A stretch of 64,000 nt of DNA from Salminus brasiliensis (Eukaryota > Chordata > Actinopteri > Characiformes > Bryconidae), in NCBI RefSeq assembly GCF_030463535.1, contig NC_132901.1:289621-353620 (forward strand), written 5' to 3'. Under the pieces are notes generated by a model, which saw only the letters and a program-made list of their open reading frames with translations, made no database searches and had not been told where the DNA came from. The translations under genes were made by a program, and so were the position numbers. This document shows positions 1 through 14,059 of this stretch, piece after piece (the first letter of the stretch is position 1; every line of letters begins with the position of its first letter).

Positions 1-185
1 AAAGAAATACATAAGTAAACAATATTATTTTGCATACTAGGATCCATGTTTCACACATGTAGAAGCAACTTATAACTCTTATTATAAAAGAGAACATTCG
101 ATGCATTAGTAAACAGTCTAAAATAGTCTTTATAAAATGTAATTCATAGAAACTTTATTGTCTCTTCAGAAAGATACCACATACA

Positions 186-600
186 TTTACATTTACATTT
201 AAGGCATTTAGCAGAAGCTCTTCTCCAGAGTGCTTTGCTATTTACCCAAGAAAAACCTCAGCTAGTTTAAATAGACTAAAATTCAAAGCTCCTCTAATCT
301 TAGACTCTACTAAACACAAGTCAGTATGGAGACCATAGTACTCTTCTCTTCGCCTGAGTCCTCTCAGAAGAGGAGGGGCTTCAGTCTGGGTTTGAGGACA
401 GCGAGCGTTGGACTCTGCTGTTCGGACACCCAGAGGAAGTTCGTTCCACCACTTCGGTGCAGGACAGTAAAAAGTCTGGACGCTCGTCTTCCGTGGATCC
501 TAAAGGATGGCGGGTCGAGCCAGTCTTGGCTTTGTAGGTCAGAGTCAGGGGGTTGAATCTGATGACCTGGGCAGCTACAGGAAGCCATATGTTAGATCTT
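186..600. repeat. Interspersed repeat remnant, copy 1
   Basis: It begins with the fish-repeat motif 'acatttacatttaaggcatt' followed by a 'gcagaagctcttctccagag' core. It continues into a GC-richer stretch that is open on both strands for about 75 codons. No conserved protein domain is visible in either short frame, so I treat it as transposon-derived. The family assignment is from general familiarity with fish repeats and is uncertain. Confidence 0.5.
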
Positions 601-2803
601 CATAGGAGGTGTGCAAGGAAACACTGTGAAAAAATAATATAAAAATGAATTAAAATCAGGGCAAGATCTCAAGATTTGTCTATCCAGAGCACATTGTCGT
701 TGTCCTTAGGATGATTTTCTCTGGGAAATGTTAGTCTGATGTTCTGCACCTGATTCTAATTCTATATATTTAAATGTGTAATAAATGTGTGAGGGGGTGG
801 GAGGGGTGGTGGTGGTTAAAGCTGTTTCTTCAGTTGTGTAAGTTTAGTGATCACGTGAAGATCATGAGTTACAGATAAGGGTTTCATGGGTCTGTCCTCT
901 TTCTTTCACATGCAGTGTGGCAGTGTGCTGTGCCTGTAGTTGGGTTTAGGTGCATTAGTGCAATGCTCAGCAGTTAGACCAGTCTGTGCTGCACTTTCTG
1001 TTCTGTTTGTTTGGTAGAACATCTACATTAGTAGACACATTCACTCACTCACTTCTCCATTTCTGCTAGCAATGTCTAAATATATTATTGTTAATGTCTT
1101 ATTTTGTCAAAATAATGTTTCTTAAAATTGTAATTTAATGAGTAAAACTAACTATAGCAATAGCACAAAAATATGTTTTCTAAAAACCTCAATTTAATTT
1201 AGTATCTCAAAATATAGGCTTATTTCATTATATAGCTTATTAATCACTTAATCATCTGTTTAATTTAATATCTCAAAACACTCTTTACTGTTTCAGACAA
1301 AGGTTTAAGCTTATTAGGATCTCAAAATAGTTACCTAGCATTTTCAACATTGTATATTGGAATGAGTTATTTTCAATATTCAGACTATTTGTTTTCACAA
1401 ATATGATTTATCACCTGAAAATAATTTGTTTTTATTTGGTTTTGGTTTTATTTGCTTCACCTGCTCAACTGACATTTAATTTAATGTCTTAAATTCTAGC
1501 TTACTTTTAATAAAAGTCTATTTCCACAAAGCCGAAGCAAAAAAGCATGTCAGACTTATAATGTTTAATCTCAGCAACTTTCTGTTCCGTTATTTTCTCT
1601 TAGAACCTCAGTCTTCAGTTTACAAAATAAGTTCTTTGCCTTTTAACTAAATCACAAAGAGCAGTTTTATTAAACTATAGTTTATAGTACTGCACACAAA
1701 CTAAAGAAAGTAATGAATTCAATGTGCCCTATTCAGGAAAACATGGCTTAACGTCCCCTGCTAATAATACCCCACTTGGCTGCTTTTAGAAGCAACCCTG
1801 GATTCATTAAATTATGTATTTATAACAAATACAGTACAGCTAAGTACAGTACAGAACAGCAAAGTAGTTACAGCAATTTAGAATACAAAATTACCACTTT
1901 AAGTAAATTATTTTCTTGTTAAATGAACAAATCACTTTTTACAGTGTATTACAAGAAATGTTTTCTCTAAAATGTGGCTTTCACAATTAGAATTAAGTAT
2001 CATAAAATACTGGCTTATTTTCTGGCTTATTCCCATTTCCAACAGATTAAACTATTTTTAAAATGATTTATTTAATACAATTTATGTTTCTAAATATAGT
2101 GGGCTATTTTGTCTTTACTTAGAACCTCTAGATAATTATATATTTGCTTGATATTTTGATGTAAATTAAAATAACATTATATCACATTTTTATTCTACAT
2201 ATTTTTACTTTGTCAAAATAAGGCATTGCAGTATGTTCATTATTTACCTTCCCATAAAATAATTTACTTATATATCTTCTATATAAAATAATAGACGTAT
2301 ATATCTTCCATGTAAAATTATATGTTTATATTTTTATGCTTGTATTCTCCTCTCTGTAAGGACATGGCCAGCCGTGCTCAAAGCCCTGACCAAAGAGATA
2401 CTGTGCCCTAGTGGCTCAGCTGGAAGCAAAACTGAATCAGCAACTTTTTAAAGTTCTTTTCAGATCATGCTATTTCCTGCCATATCTCCCAGTGGTTCAT
2501 TGTCCCATAAATCAGCAGATTTCTGCTCTCACTGTTGGGGCACTGCTGTTGTCCCTGTTTACCCTTCAGAGGGCCTTTCAGTGGGTTTAACTGTTTTGGT
2601 AATAGTGGACTAATGCAGTAAAGGCACTGTGAGTAATGAAATATTCATTAGTATTTCTTAGGGATGAATATATTAGGCAGCGAGTGAACAGTCAGTTCCT
2701 AAAAATGATAAAGGTGTTGAAGCAGGGAACAGGGTTATGGGCACCTAAGGCTTATTAATGCATTTGGAGGTCCCACCTCAGGACCCACTTGCAGGATGGT
2801 CTT
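601..2803. other. AT-rich intergenic DNA, copy 1
   Basis: No gene, RNA or recognisable transposon is seen. The stretch is AT-rich, with many short 'aatttaat' and 'tctcaaaata' runs. It is the distal upstream flank of MABP-1. Confidence 0.6.
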
Positions 2804-2899
2804 CACTCTTAAAAATGAAGTGCAAATAGTTCTTTGAGTGAATCCATAGAAGAACCACTTCTGGTTTCCGAAGAAACAAGATTTTCATTTTTTAGGGTG
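2804..2899. mobile_element. MITE-like element, internally deleted copy
   Basis: The ends form an approximately 16-bp imperfect terminal inverted repeat (CACTCTTAAAAATGAA against the complement of TTCATTTTTTAGGGTG). This copy is 96 bp. The duplicate at 33,601 is 151 bp and has 55 bp of extra internal sequence, so this copy has probably lost its centre. Confidence 0.65.
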
Positions 2900-3011
2900 A
2901 TGGTGTGAAAGGATTTGACCAAAGTTAGAAGATAAAGAGTTGATCACTTCACAAAACCAGTGTACAGTTTATCTTCATCTCCAACAATGGAGTGTTTCAA
3001 ATGATCAGCAG

Positions 3012-3077
3012 CCAATTGGTCAACAAAGTGGGTATGACTGGAAAGTCCCAGACACACCCTCAGTGGGTTATATATAA
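3012..3077 (+). promoter_or_regulatory. MABP-1 core promoter (CCAAT, kappaB-like, TATA)
   Basis: A CCAAT box lies at 3,012-3,016. GGAAAGTCCC at 3,040-3,049 is the exact complement of the classical NF-kappaB decamer GGGACTTTCC. TATATATAA lies at 3,069-3,077. Transcription would start near 3,100, giving a non-coding exon 1 that ends at the donor after 3,167 (tttgaag/gtagaa). The compact arrangement suggests inflammation-inducible expression. That is an inference from motifs only. Confidence 0.6.
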
Positions 3078-3398
3078 TGCTGGAGTTTAGGGTGGTTCAC
3101 GTAATTCTTCCAACCGGAGCGTTCATATACACCAGTCGTGTGTCTGAGGACAACACCTGCTTTGAAGGTAGAATTTTATTTTTCTCAATCCTCTGTAAAT
3201 TTCGGTGTTGGAGATTCAGTGTTGGCTGTTCTGAGTAGGGTTTGGTGTGAAGCTGAGGTTCATTGTAGGGAAACTAACCAGCTCTGATTTCTTCATCTTC
3301 ATGAATTAGCTTCATAAAAGCTGATGTTTTGGAAATAATGTTTATATTCTGTGTTCTCATATTTCACATTTCAGTCAACGGCTCCACTCAAACCTGAA

Positions 3399-4292
3399 AT
3401 GGCTGACGATCAACCCATCACAAACCTTGGTGTGTCCACCTCCTCTGATGAAGGAGATATTCTGAGAGCTCAAGGTTTCAATGTCATCAACGCTAACCTG
3501 AACTCCAAGACTTCAGGACCAAAAGTGTGTCTTTGGTACAAGAAGGAGTGTGGTATGAAGCCAATCACCAGGATCCAGTTCTCATTTACGTCTGATATGA
3601 AGTCTGGTTTGATCAGTGCTGGGTTTGAACAGATATCAAGGGATCTGAATGCTGGGACCTCTGGAGATCACATCTTTCTTTGGTACCTGTGTGGTGAGAA
3701 AGAAGATGACATTCCCATTGTGGACATGAAGGTGACCCTCAACGTGAATGAGGAACCAGAGCTCTTGAAGGATGGCTATGAGCAGCTAGGTTGCGACCTG
3801 AACCGCGGTGCTGGGGGAGACTGGGTCTACCTGTGGGTAAAGCGGAAGGAGCCAACCTACATCTATGAGATCACCGCGACCGACAACAGCAGCCGCGACA
3901 AATCACTTTACGAGCAAGGGTACACTTGTGTGGATGAAAGCACCAACCGGTATGCCAAGGGAAATCCCATCTTCCTCTGGTACCGCCGCTCAAAAGACAA
4001 GAGCAAAGCCCTGAGTAATCTGGATGTTTCCTTAAACCCTCAGAGTGAGTTTAACCTGCAGCAGAAAGGCTACACTAAGGTCATTACAAACCTTAACAAA
4101 GGAAGCGGTGGGGCTGACGTTTATGTGTGGAGCCTAAAAGATGGGTGTCAGAAGATCCAAGGCATTAATCTGCTGGTCAACCCTAAAGCAATGATAGAAT
4201 ACGAGAAGGCTGGTGTGGAAGTCATTGACAAGGATCTAAATGAGGGCAACATTGGGAAACATCCGATCAACATTGCATACTATGCTGCATAA
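3399..4292 (+). CDS. MABP-like beta-prism repeat protein, copy 1
   Basis: Predicted intracellular protein of 297 aa with no signal peptide or membrane segment. I chose ATG 3,399 (MADDQ) because an acceptor ends at 3,374 (catttcag) after a 207-bp intron. The frame is open further upstream only through the intron. The protein has six repeats of about 48-50 aa (roughly residues 7-50, 55-98, 105-150, 155-198, 205-247, 253-296). Each has a GY/GF, then a DLN-G-x-x-G turn, then an aromatic strand such as IFLWY. This pattern resembles the MABP domain (MVB12, DENN proteins, the perforin-2 P2 domain), a three-fold beta-prism, so six repeats suggest two domains. Repeat 4 has lost the DLN turn. The family assignment is by motif, and the biochemical role is unknown. 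Membrane or lipid binding is possible. Confidence 0.8.
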   Translation: MADDQPITNLGVSTSSDEGDILRAQGFNVINANLNSKTSGPKVCLWYKKECGMKPITRIQFSFTSDMKSGLISAGFEQISRDLNAGTSGDHIFLWYLCGEKEDDIPIVDMKVTLNVNEEPELLKDGYEQLGCDLNRGAGGDWVYLWVKRKEPTYIYEITATDNSSRDKSLYEQGYTCVDESTNRYAKGNPIFLWYRRSKDKSKALSNLDVSLNPQSEFNLQQKGYTKVITNLNKGSGGADVYVWSLKDGCQKIQGINLLVNPKAMIEYEKAGVEVIDKDLNEGNIGKHPINIAYYAA

Positions 4293-4335
4293 CAGCATCG
4301 TCGAAGATTCAGGTTATTGGCCACAGTTTGATTTC

Positions 4336-4379
4336 TGTAGGTGATGTATATATATATATATATATATACATCACCTACA
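4336..4379. repeat. TA-core perfect palindrome in MABP-1 3' UTR
   Basis: TGTAGGTGATG and its complement CATCACCTACA flank a (TA)n core, making a 44-bp perfect hairpin about 45 bp after the stop codon. It could fold in the mRNA or extrude as a cruciform in DNA. The duplicate is 8 bp longer. Confidence 0.85.
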
Positions 4380-4516
4380 TATAGAAAATGAATAATACTC
4401 TATCAGTGCAATCAGTAATAATGGAATTTGTTCATAATTCTCAATGTCTACTAAAATCTGATTCTGTTATACTCTAATAGCTGTAATTCTAACTGTGTTT
4501 GATCCAGCTCCTCTAA

Positions 4517-4522
4517 AATAAA
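4517..4522 (+). terminator. Polyadenylation signal, MABP-1
   Basis: AATAAA about 225 bp after the stop codon, followed within 40 bp by a GT/T-rich stretch (gattgtcttttgagtctctttg). This is the likely 3' end of the transcript. Confidence 0.6.
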
Positions 4523-4730
4523 GCCAGATTTGACAGCAGAAAACGATTGTCTTTTGAGTCTCTTTGTTGAAAAATGTATGTGAGCTCATTTGCTTTCAAT
4601 TTTTACTCAGTTTAAATCCAAATCAGATATCAAGTTTACTGCACAACTATTAGCTTCTTGTAACCTTTATTAAGATTGCCAATTGCCAATTACAATACAG
4701 TTTTTCTACCATCTATCAATACTAAAAAAG

Positions 4731-5026
4731 TAAAAGGTAAAGGTGCACGTATTTGTCACTGTACAGTGTGGACTGTACAGCGAAATGTGTCCTCCACATT
4801 TAACCCATCTGGTAGTGAACACACACTCACACACACACATGTGATAGGGGCAGTGAGTACACACACACCCAGAGCGGTGGGCAGCCAACTCCAGCGCCCG
4901 GGGAGCAGAGAGGGTAAAGGGCCTTGCTCAAGGGCCCAACAGTGGCAGCTTGCCGAGCCCGGGAATCGAACCCACAACCCTGTTATCGATAACCCGGCGC
5001 TCTAACCGCTGAGCCACCACTGCCCC
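4731..5026 (-). mobile_element. tRNA-derived SINE, copy 1
   Basis: Read on the minus strand it opens with GGGGCAGTGGTGGCTCAGCG, which contains an A-box-like TGGCTCAGCGG. A perfect B-box core, GGTTCGATTCCC, follows. Then come a tRNA-unrelated body, a CA/GT stretch and a tail ending in CTTTACCTTTTA. The same head appears at 63,921. It is a dispersed element, not a functional tRNA gene. Confidence 0.85.
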
Positions 5027-5339
5027 ACACTACTGCTGCTAATACATATTCCAAATATTTGTGAACATCCCTTCTATTAAATGCATTTAATTACTTCAAG
5101 TTGCACCCATTGCTGATATTCCCTGTAGAAAAGTACATTCTGACTTCAGTAACACTCTGAATGCAATCAAATCCATGCCCCTCCAAAACATAGTAGAAAG
5201 CCTTCTTCCCTGGACAGTAGAGACAGTAACTTAAAAAGCACAATAAACTCTTTTTAGTACTCTTGATTTGATAAGCGCATGGCATTTTTTAAAACTAAAA
5301 ACACAGTGTTTTGTGTTTAATGGATCTCTAAGAAAAAAA

Positions 5340-6020
5340 ATGGATTAACGATAAAATTGAGGTACACTAAGGTAAAATGGGGGTAAACTGATGTAAAACT
5401 GAGGCACAACTCAAAGTGATGTAAAACTGAGGTAGAATGGGATAAACAGATGTAATACTAAGGGAAACTGAGGTAAAACAGGTAAAAATGGAGTAAACTG
5501 ATGTAAGTCTGAGGTAAAAATTGAGTAAACTGAGGTACAACTGAGGTAAAAATGGAGTAAACTGATGTAAGTCTGAGGTAAAAATTGAGTAAACTGAGGT
5601 ACAACTGAGGTAAAAATGGAGTAAACTGAGGTACAACGGAGGTAAAATGGAGTAAACTGATGTCAAATCAGGTAAAATGATGTAAAATGAGACAAACACC
5701 TGAGAAAGGCTCTTCACAAGACAATGTGAAGATTTGATGAGTTTGAACTCATTCTGTGGCTAAAGTTAGGTAAAATGGAATAAACTGATGTAAAACTGAG
5801 GTAAAAATGGAGTAAACTGATGAAAAACTGAGGTAAAATAGGGTTAACAGATGTAAAACTAAGGTAAAACTGAGGTAAAATGGAGTACACTGATGTAAAA
5901 CTGAGGTAAAAATGGAGTGAAGTGAAGCACAACTGAGGTAAAATGGAGTAAACTGATGTAAAACTATGGTACAAATGGAGTAAACTGATGTAAAACTGAG
6001 GTAAAATGATGTCAGATGTC
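5340..6020. repeat. Degenerate 30-bp minisatellite, copy 1
   Basis: Diverged units of the type 'gaggtaaaaatggagtaaac' plus 'tgatgtaaaact' are tandemly arranged. They are the reverse complement of the large array at 21,885-24,080. A non-repeat spacer (about 5,700-5,768) is duplicated at 6,027-6,093. The long minus-strand frames here are products of the repeat, not genes. Confidence 0.85.
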
Positions 6021-6093
6021 ATACACCTGTGAAAGGCTTTCACAAGACAATGTGAAGATTTGATGAGTTTGAACTCATTCTGTGGCTAAAGTT

Positions 6094-6712
6094 AGATAGC
6101 ACTAGCTAGCTTTCTTGGCGTTTGATAAGCTAGCTGACTTAGAAGTTGGTAAGTGAATTTATTGTTAGCTTATTTTTGTTAGTTAATGGTGGTAGCCATC
6201 TCTTAATGCTGTTCTGCATTTTCTTCTTTTAAAAGCAAAATATGTCTAGGTTTGTCGTAGGCTGTCACTCAGTTGATGCTAATTTGTTAAGTGAATGTGA
6301 AATGTAAACTGTTATAGCACACAAAAGTTATCTTGGGGCTCCCGGATTATTTGTTATTTTAGAATTTAATGTGCTTTAACAATTGTTAACGATAATATAA
6401 AGAATTTTAGAGTTAGAATGTGACTGTTTATGTCTTTTAACCCAGGACCTATGACCTTAAAGCAAGCCTAAATGCCTGTACTCTGTTCTTGTGATAAATA
6501 AATTAAAAAAAAATAAGAAATTGATAGGTAATAATGGTATTCCATGTTCCGCAGTAAAAGTTAATAGTGGAGTCGATGGTTCCGAGGTCGACCTACTTGA
6601 AGAGTTCTCCTGTTTCCACTCAGTCCATATGAGACTCCCACTCCTCACACTAACAGAACTCTGCTCTCCACTCACACACTGTATTCCACACTGTTAAAGT
6701 TCAACTTTTTAG
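6094..6712. other. Intergenic DNA, copy 1
   Basis: No gene is recognised. It contains repeated 'gctagc' and 'gttagc' words and AT-rich sequence between the minisatellite and the Tc1 remnant. The duplicate lies at 36,956-37,574. Confidence 0.5.
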
Positions 6713-7021
6713 TCACATGCGTCCCAAACTGTAAGGGGGTGGTCTGTCACGGCTCTGGTCTTTACGTCGATATGGAGAACTTTCGTTCCACAGACTAAAA
6801 GGGGGTCTGAGGTCATCTATATGTTTTAAAGCAGACGCAAGACGGGCCTTTGTGTGCTTTTTGGTCAGCAGGAATTCGCGCTTGCAACCCTCGTATGGAT
6901 GCCATTTTCGCCCAGTGTCTTTCTTGTTGTGGAATTGTGAACACTGACCTGAGGAAAGTGAGGCCTGCAGTTCTTTAGATGTTTGTCTGTTTTTTTTTTT
7001 GCTGTCTTTGATCAGTGACAT
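6713..7021 (-). pseudogene. Tc1-like transposase remnant, copy 1
   Basis: The minus strand encodes about 100 residues that look like a decayed Tc1/mariner transposase. A helix-turn-helix-like segment (RQTSKELQASL) is followed by LLTKKHTKARLASALKHIDD, the usual segment ahead of the catalytic 'FW..VLWSDE' motif. That motif survives only as FSLWNES. The catalytic DDE region is missing and no terminal repeats are evident, so it is inactive. The same insertion is seen at 37,575 and, inverted, near 19,900. Confidence 0.7.
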
Positions 7022-7079
7022 AAAAGAACTGTTTGAATTGGCAAAGAACCTTTATATCAAACATACCATCGTAATTATT

Positions 7080-7273
7080 CAACCATGACTGTCCTGCCTC
7101 TGTGATGTGGACTGCGAAACTCAGAGATCAGAGCAATGACAAGACACTTCCTGTCCCCTGTAACATCTGTGCAAATGACCTGCTCCAACTGCCAAGCATG
7201 AATTTACACTTTTTGCCTTATTTATTTATTGAACTTTGCTGGACTGCTCAACATCACGACAGCTCTACATAAG
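7080..7273 (+). promoter_or_regulatory. itln-A promoter and 5' non-coding exon
   Basis: This block is conserved with the inverted itln-B upstream region (about 19,480-19,680) although surrounding DNA has diverged. Shared words include ATGACAAGACACTTCCTGT, with an ETS-like TTCCTG, and ACTTTTTGCCTTATTTATTT, a TATA-like stretch. A non-coding exon probably ends at 7,273 (cataag/gtaggt). A second non-coding exon fits 7,695-7,774. Start sites are inferred only. Confidence 0.5.
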
Positions 7274-7505
7274 GTAGGTGTTCTTAGTAGTGCATACAAA
7301 CATCTGCATTAACTTTTAACGTTTACGCTAAACCAATAGTTGAATTGGTGGCTTATGAAAACGTAGCGCTGAATACCTCTGATATTTTTATATCTTATAT
7401 TATGAACAGTTTGCAGTGGTTGATGTTCTGTGTTCAGTTTATTGCAAAAACAATACTATTGAAATCTTTTGAAATTTTAGCACTATTTTTATCCATGAAT
7501 GCACA

Positions 7506-7620
7506 CTATATAGACAAAAGTATTCGGACATCTGCTTATTAATTGTCACCCCAACTTCCCCAACTCATCCCAAATAAACTGGACGAAGCACCATGCCAGA
7601 AAAGTACAGATGTATCAAGC
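7506..7620. mobile_element. Fragment of inverted-repeat element (CACTATAT family)
   Basis: Begins 'cactatatagacaaaagtat', a terminus shared with 24,386 and 56,698. Only one end and part of the interior are present. The duplicate lies at 38,368-38,482. Confidence 0.5.
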
Positions 7621-7866
7621 CTAGACACACACAACTGAGTAAACTAGATACTGTCTATATAACTTAACTCAATAGACTTCACTTTCTCGAACAGGACACT
7701 TACCATCAACGCCAACCCAATTGATCATTGAGACGAACATCACAGCTCACAGAAACACCACTGCAGCGCAGCAGGTAATATTCAACTGATGTCTTATAGA
7801 AAACTTTATACAGCTTGTAAAGATTAATTTCCAATTTCATCCTTTTTTGCAGACTTTTCTACAAGT

Positions 7867-11131
<3,265 letters not shown>

Positions 11132-12570
11132 GATCCAGATCACACCTTCAGCTTTCTCTCTCTCTCTCTTTCTCTATCGTTTATTTTACAGAACATACAG
11201 GAAGAGTCATTTCTTTGTGACTGAAACTCTTATGCATCACGTTAAAACTGATTGGTAATGACTGATTGGTCGGATTGGGTAATTCAGACATTGGCACATC
11301 CAGCTCTAGGTGGACCAGGAAGATCAGGGTCTTCTCCTGACTCAGCAGGTCAATATTTTGTGATAATTGAGAATATTCTAATGGAGATGGAGCAAATGTT
11401 CCTCAAATTATTGGATTAGATTCCCCACAGCCAATATGGAAGGTCCCCTGTGCTCCAGTGCTGACTGACTGAACCGACTCGTTAATGTTTGGGTAAAGGT
11501 TCTTCATTTGAAACATTATCATAGTTTTGATGTTAAATCAATAGAGCTAAAGGGAGGAAGGTCCCAATTTAAAACCCCAGCAAACAGTGGTAGGGTGAAA
11601 GTATGATTATATCGTCACTGTTATCTCTGAAACGGCAAATTTCAATGTAAACAGTCATCGTTTTAAAAATTACTATTGGTAACGCAATGTTTTCTGAGCA
11701 CATTTTAGTTTAATCCAATCCAATCCAAATCTAATGAGTTACAATTATAAAGAAATATCTTGCTTAGCTGGAGAATGTGGTCCTGGTACTATGGACTGTG
11801 GATGTGTTAAAAAGGTGATGGTACTGTGATTTCTTTTCTATATTAAATCATCTAAAATCAAATATAAAAGCATGTTAAAAAAAGACAAATCTGTCCTGTG
11901 TTTTGGTTTTTCATCTTTTGAGACACTTCAGCATTCATACCTTACACAAAACCTTCACATCTGGACACACTGAGGGTCTGACTGGAACATAGTTATAACA
12001 TTAATTTGGGGAAAATAGGAAATGATCAAAATGAGAATGAGAATCAGAATCCATCTTCTGTGAAAAAAACCTTTTAAAGGTGAATGTTTTTGTAAATGCA
12101 TAATAAAGGGTAGACGAATGAGCATTTCTAGATAAATAATATACAAACTGGCATTCACAATTCCAATTTCAACATGACAAGGGGTTTTAAGTAGTTTTTC
12201 AATGGGCATCAGACCAACAGAGGGCGCTGCAATTAAAAAAATTAGCACTTTTAACATCACAAATTAAAAAAACAACAACAAGAGTGATCACACCCTTCCA
12301 AGCAGTATCCTTACTAAACACCCCCTGTTAAATTAGTACCAAGCCTTACTCAACTCACATCAGTAAGAGTTTACACACTAATACTAATCAACAACTCTGC
12401 TGGGGTATAAAGCTAAACGCTTACCTTGGGACTGGCTTCACACTTTTTAATTACACAAGAGTAATTCACCATAAATACATAAAAACAGAAAATTGATTCA
12501 CAAAGCTTCACTAGCCAGCTAGCATTAGCATTAAACACTCTATAGCATCCTTTTAGCCCTCTTACTGGGA
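11132..12570. other. itln-A 3' flank
   Basis: It begins with a TC-rich stretch (ctctctctctctttctctat). Up to about 11,990 it matches the flank of itln-D (41,678-42,525) and, inverted, that of itln-C (24,770-25,058). No other gene is seen. Confidence 0.6.
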
Positions 12571-12574
12571 ATAC

Positions 12575-12990
12575 ACAATACGGACAAACGTATTGGAGCA
12601 CCCATTAACGATTTCTTCCCAAATTAAGGGTATTATCCTGTTTTGTTGGAGTAACTATGAGTTCTACGGTCCAGGAAAGGCACTGGAGCATTGCTGTGAG
12701 AATTTGATTGCACTCAAAATTAGCAAGAGCATTAGTGTGTTAGGATAGATCAGGATGTTGGATGACCACCATTTCAGCTCATTCCTCCATCCCTCCAACT
12801 CCCTAACTCATCACAGAGAACACGGTTCCACTGCTCTACAGCTCAGTGATGTTGACGTACCTCTTGGGTTGGAGTCATGCAGGTTCCTGGTCGACTGGTA
12901 CCATGTGAGCGTCATTGATGCGCCGAGAATAATTTCTGGTCGGTGGTGGTCCTGTGGTGGTTTCTTCAATTCCAGCCCCCGGAATACTTC
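12575..12990. mobile_element. Diverged CACTATAT-family element
   Basis: Starts 'caatacggacaaacgtattg' and shares interior words with 56,698-57,236 ('tgttggagtaact', 'ggagcattgctgtgag', 'aggatgttgg'). It runs on into a stretch, about 12,845-12,970, that is repeated at 13,935-14,055. Confidence 0.5.
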
Positions 12991-13934
12991 GTTTTGATAG
13001 ATTGAAATCTGGGCTGCATGAAAATATTTGCTGAAAAACAATTACATTAACCTTTAACCAAAGAAAGATGCTTAAGTTGCTAAAGTGGCTAATAAATCAA
13101 AACATTAGTAACATATTGAAGAAATATTACCATTCTAGCAGCAGGATGTTGATCTACCTCTCATGCTGGGACTGTTCCTGGTGGAGGATCGTTCAACACT
13201 GGCACAGAAGGTCTAAAAGAAAGTCTTACATTAGCACATATTTTTATGGCTAAACATCTCACTTTGCTTTTCTTTAACACATTAAGGTGCTTGATCACCT
13301 CCACTACAAATGTTATGTGCTTACATGTATCCCTAAACACATCTGAAGGTGCTTTGAGTTATTGCATCACAGTGCATTGACAAGACGAACTGGACACCAT
13401 CCACACTTGACCTTGCATCGTCCATTTACAACGATATATGAAAGATTTTCTTTCAACATTTCAAAGGTTTTTATTATTCAAAGAAATCAAAACTTGGCTA
13501 AACTGGTATATTTTGTTTTGTTTGTTGTTAGTGTAAGGAGGTGTTGTTCCCGGCTTTATACCACCAGGTGGCAGTATATGAGCTCCTCTATTCTCAGCTC
13601 TTTCCTGTGACTGCTCATCAAGAGAAGCACAGTATTGTGTTCTTTCATGAAGACGACATAATAACACATTGCCACCAGCTGATACACCACAGTTCTGAAG
13701 GAAGCTCAACTTCCTTGAAGATCCTTCTTCAGAGAACTGCCATTTTCGAGGGGTTCCTAGAGGTTCCATAAAGGGTTCGGCCAGTGCGATGAGCTAAGGC
13801 ACTCCAAAAGGCTTTCATTTTTACAGTGTAAAATCCTAAACTCACTTGCTTTACAATAAATGTACTGACAGGATACTAAATATCATATACAATATAATAT
13901 AAATATACAACTAACAACATCCTAGTGGTAAAAT

Positions 13935-14055
13935 TATGTTGACGTACCTTATGGGTTGGAGTCTTTCAAGTTCCTGGTCGACTGGTACCATGTGAGCATC
14001 ACTGATTTGCTGAGAATAGTTTCTGGTCAGTGGTGGTCCCGTGGTGGTTTCTTTG
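13935..14055. repeat. Second copy of a 120-bp interspersed repeat
   Basis: Direct repeat of about 12,848-12,968, sharing 'ttcctggtcgactggtacca' and 'agtggtggtccc' type words. The region 13,000-13,930 between them has no recognisable gene. Confidence 0.6.
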
Positions 14056-14059
14056 CACA

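Noticed and set aside
326-588. Two overlapping 75-codon frames on opposite strands
   Set aside because: They lie in an interspersed repeat remnant, duplicated intact only because the whole block was duplicated.
3351-3398. Upstream ATG of the MABP gene (MFSYFTFQ...)
   Set aside because: It lies in the intron before the acceptor at 3,374. MADDQ at 3,399 is the better start.
12848-12968. Relic of intelectin exon 5 on the minus strand (CCAACCCAAGAGGTACGTC resembles the exon 5 donor)
   Set aside because: Similarity is limited to about 20 bp around the donor. The rest belongs to a dispersed repeat also present at 13,935.
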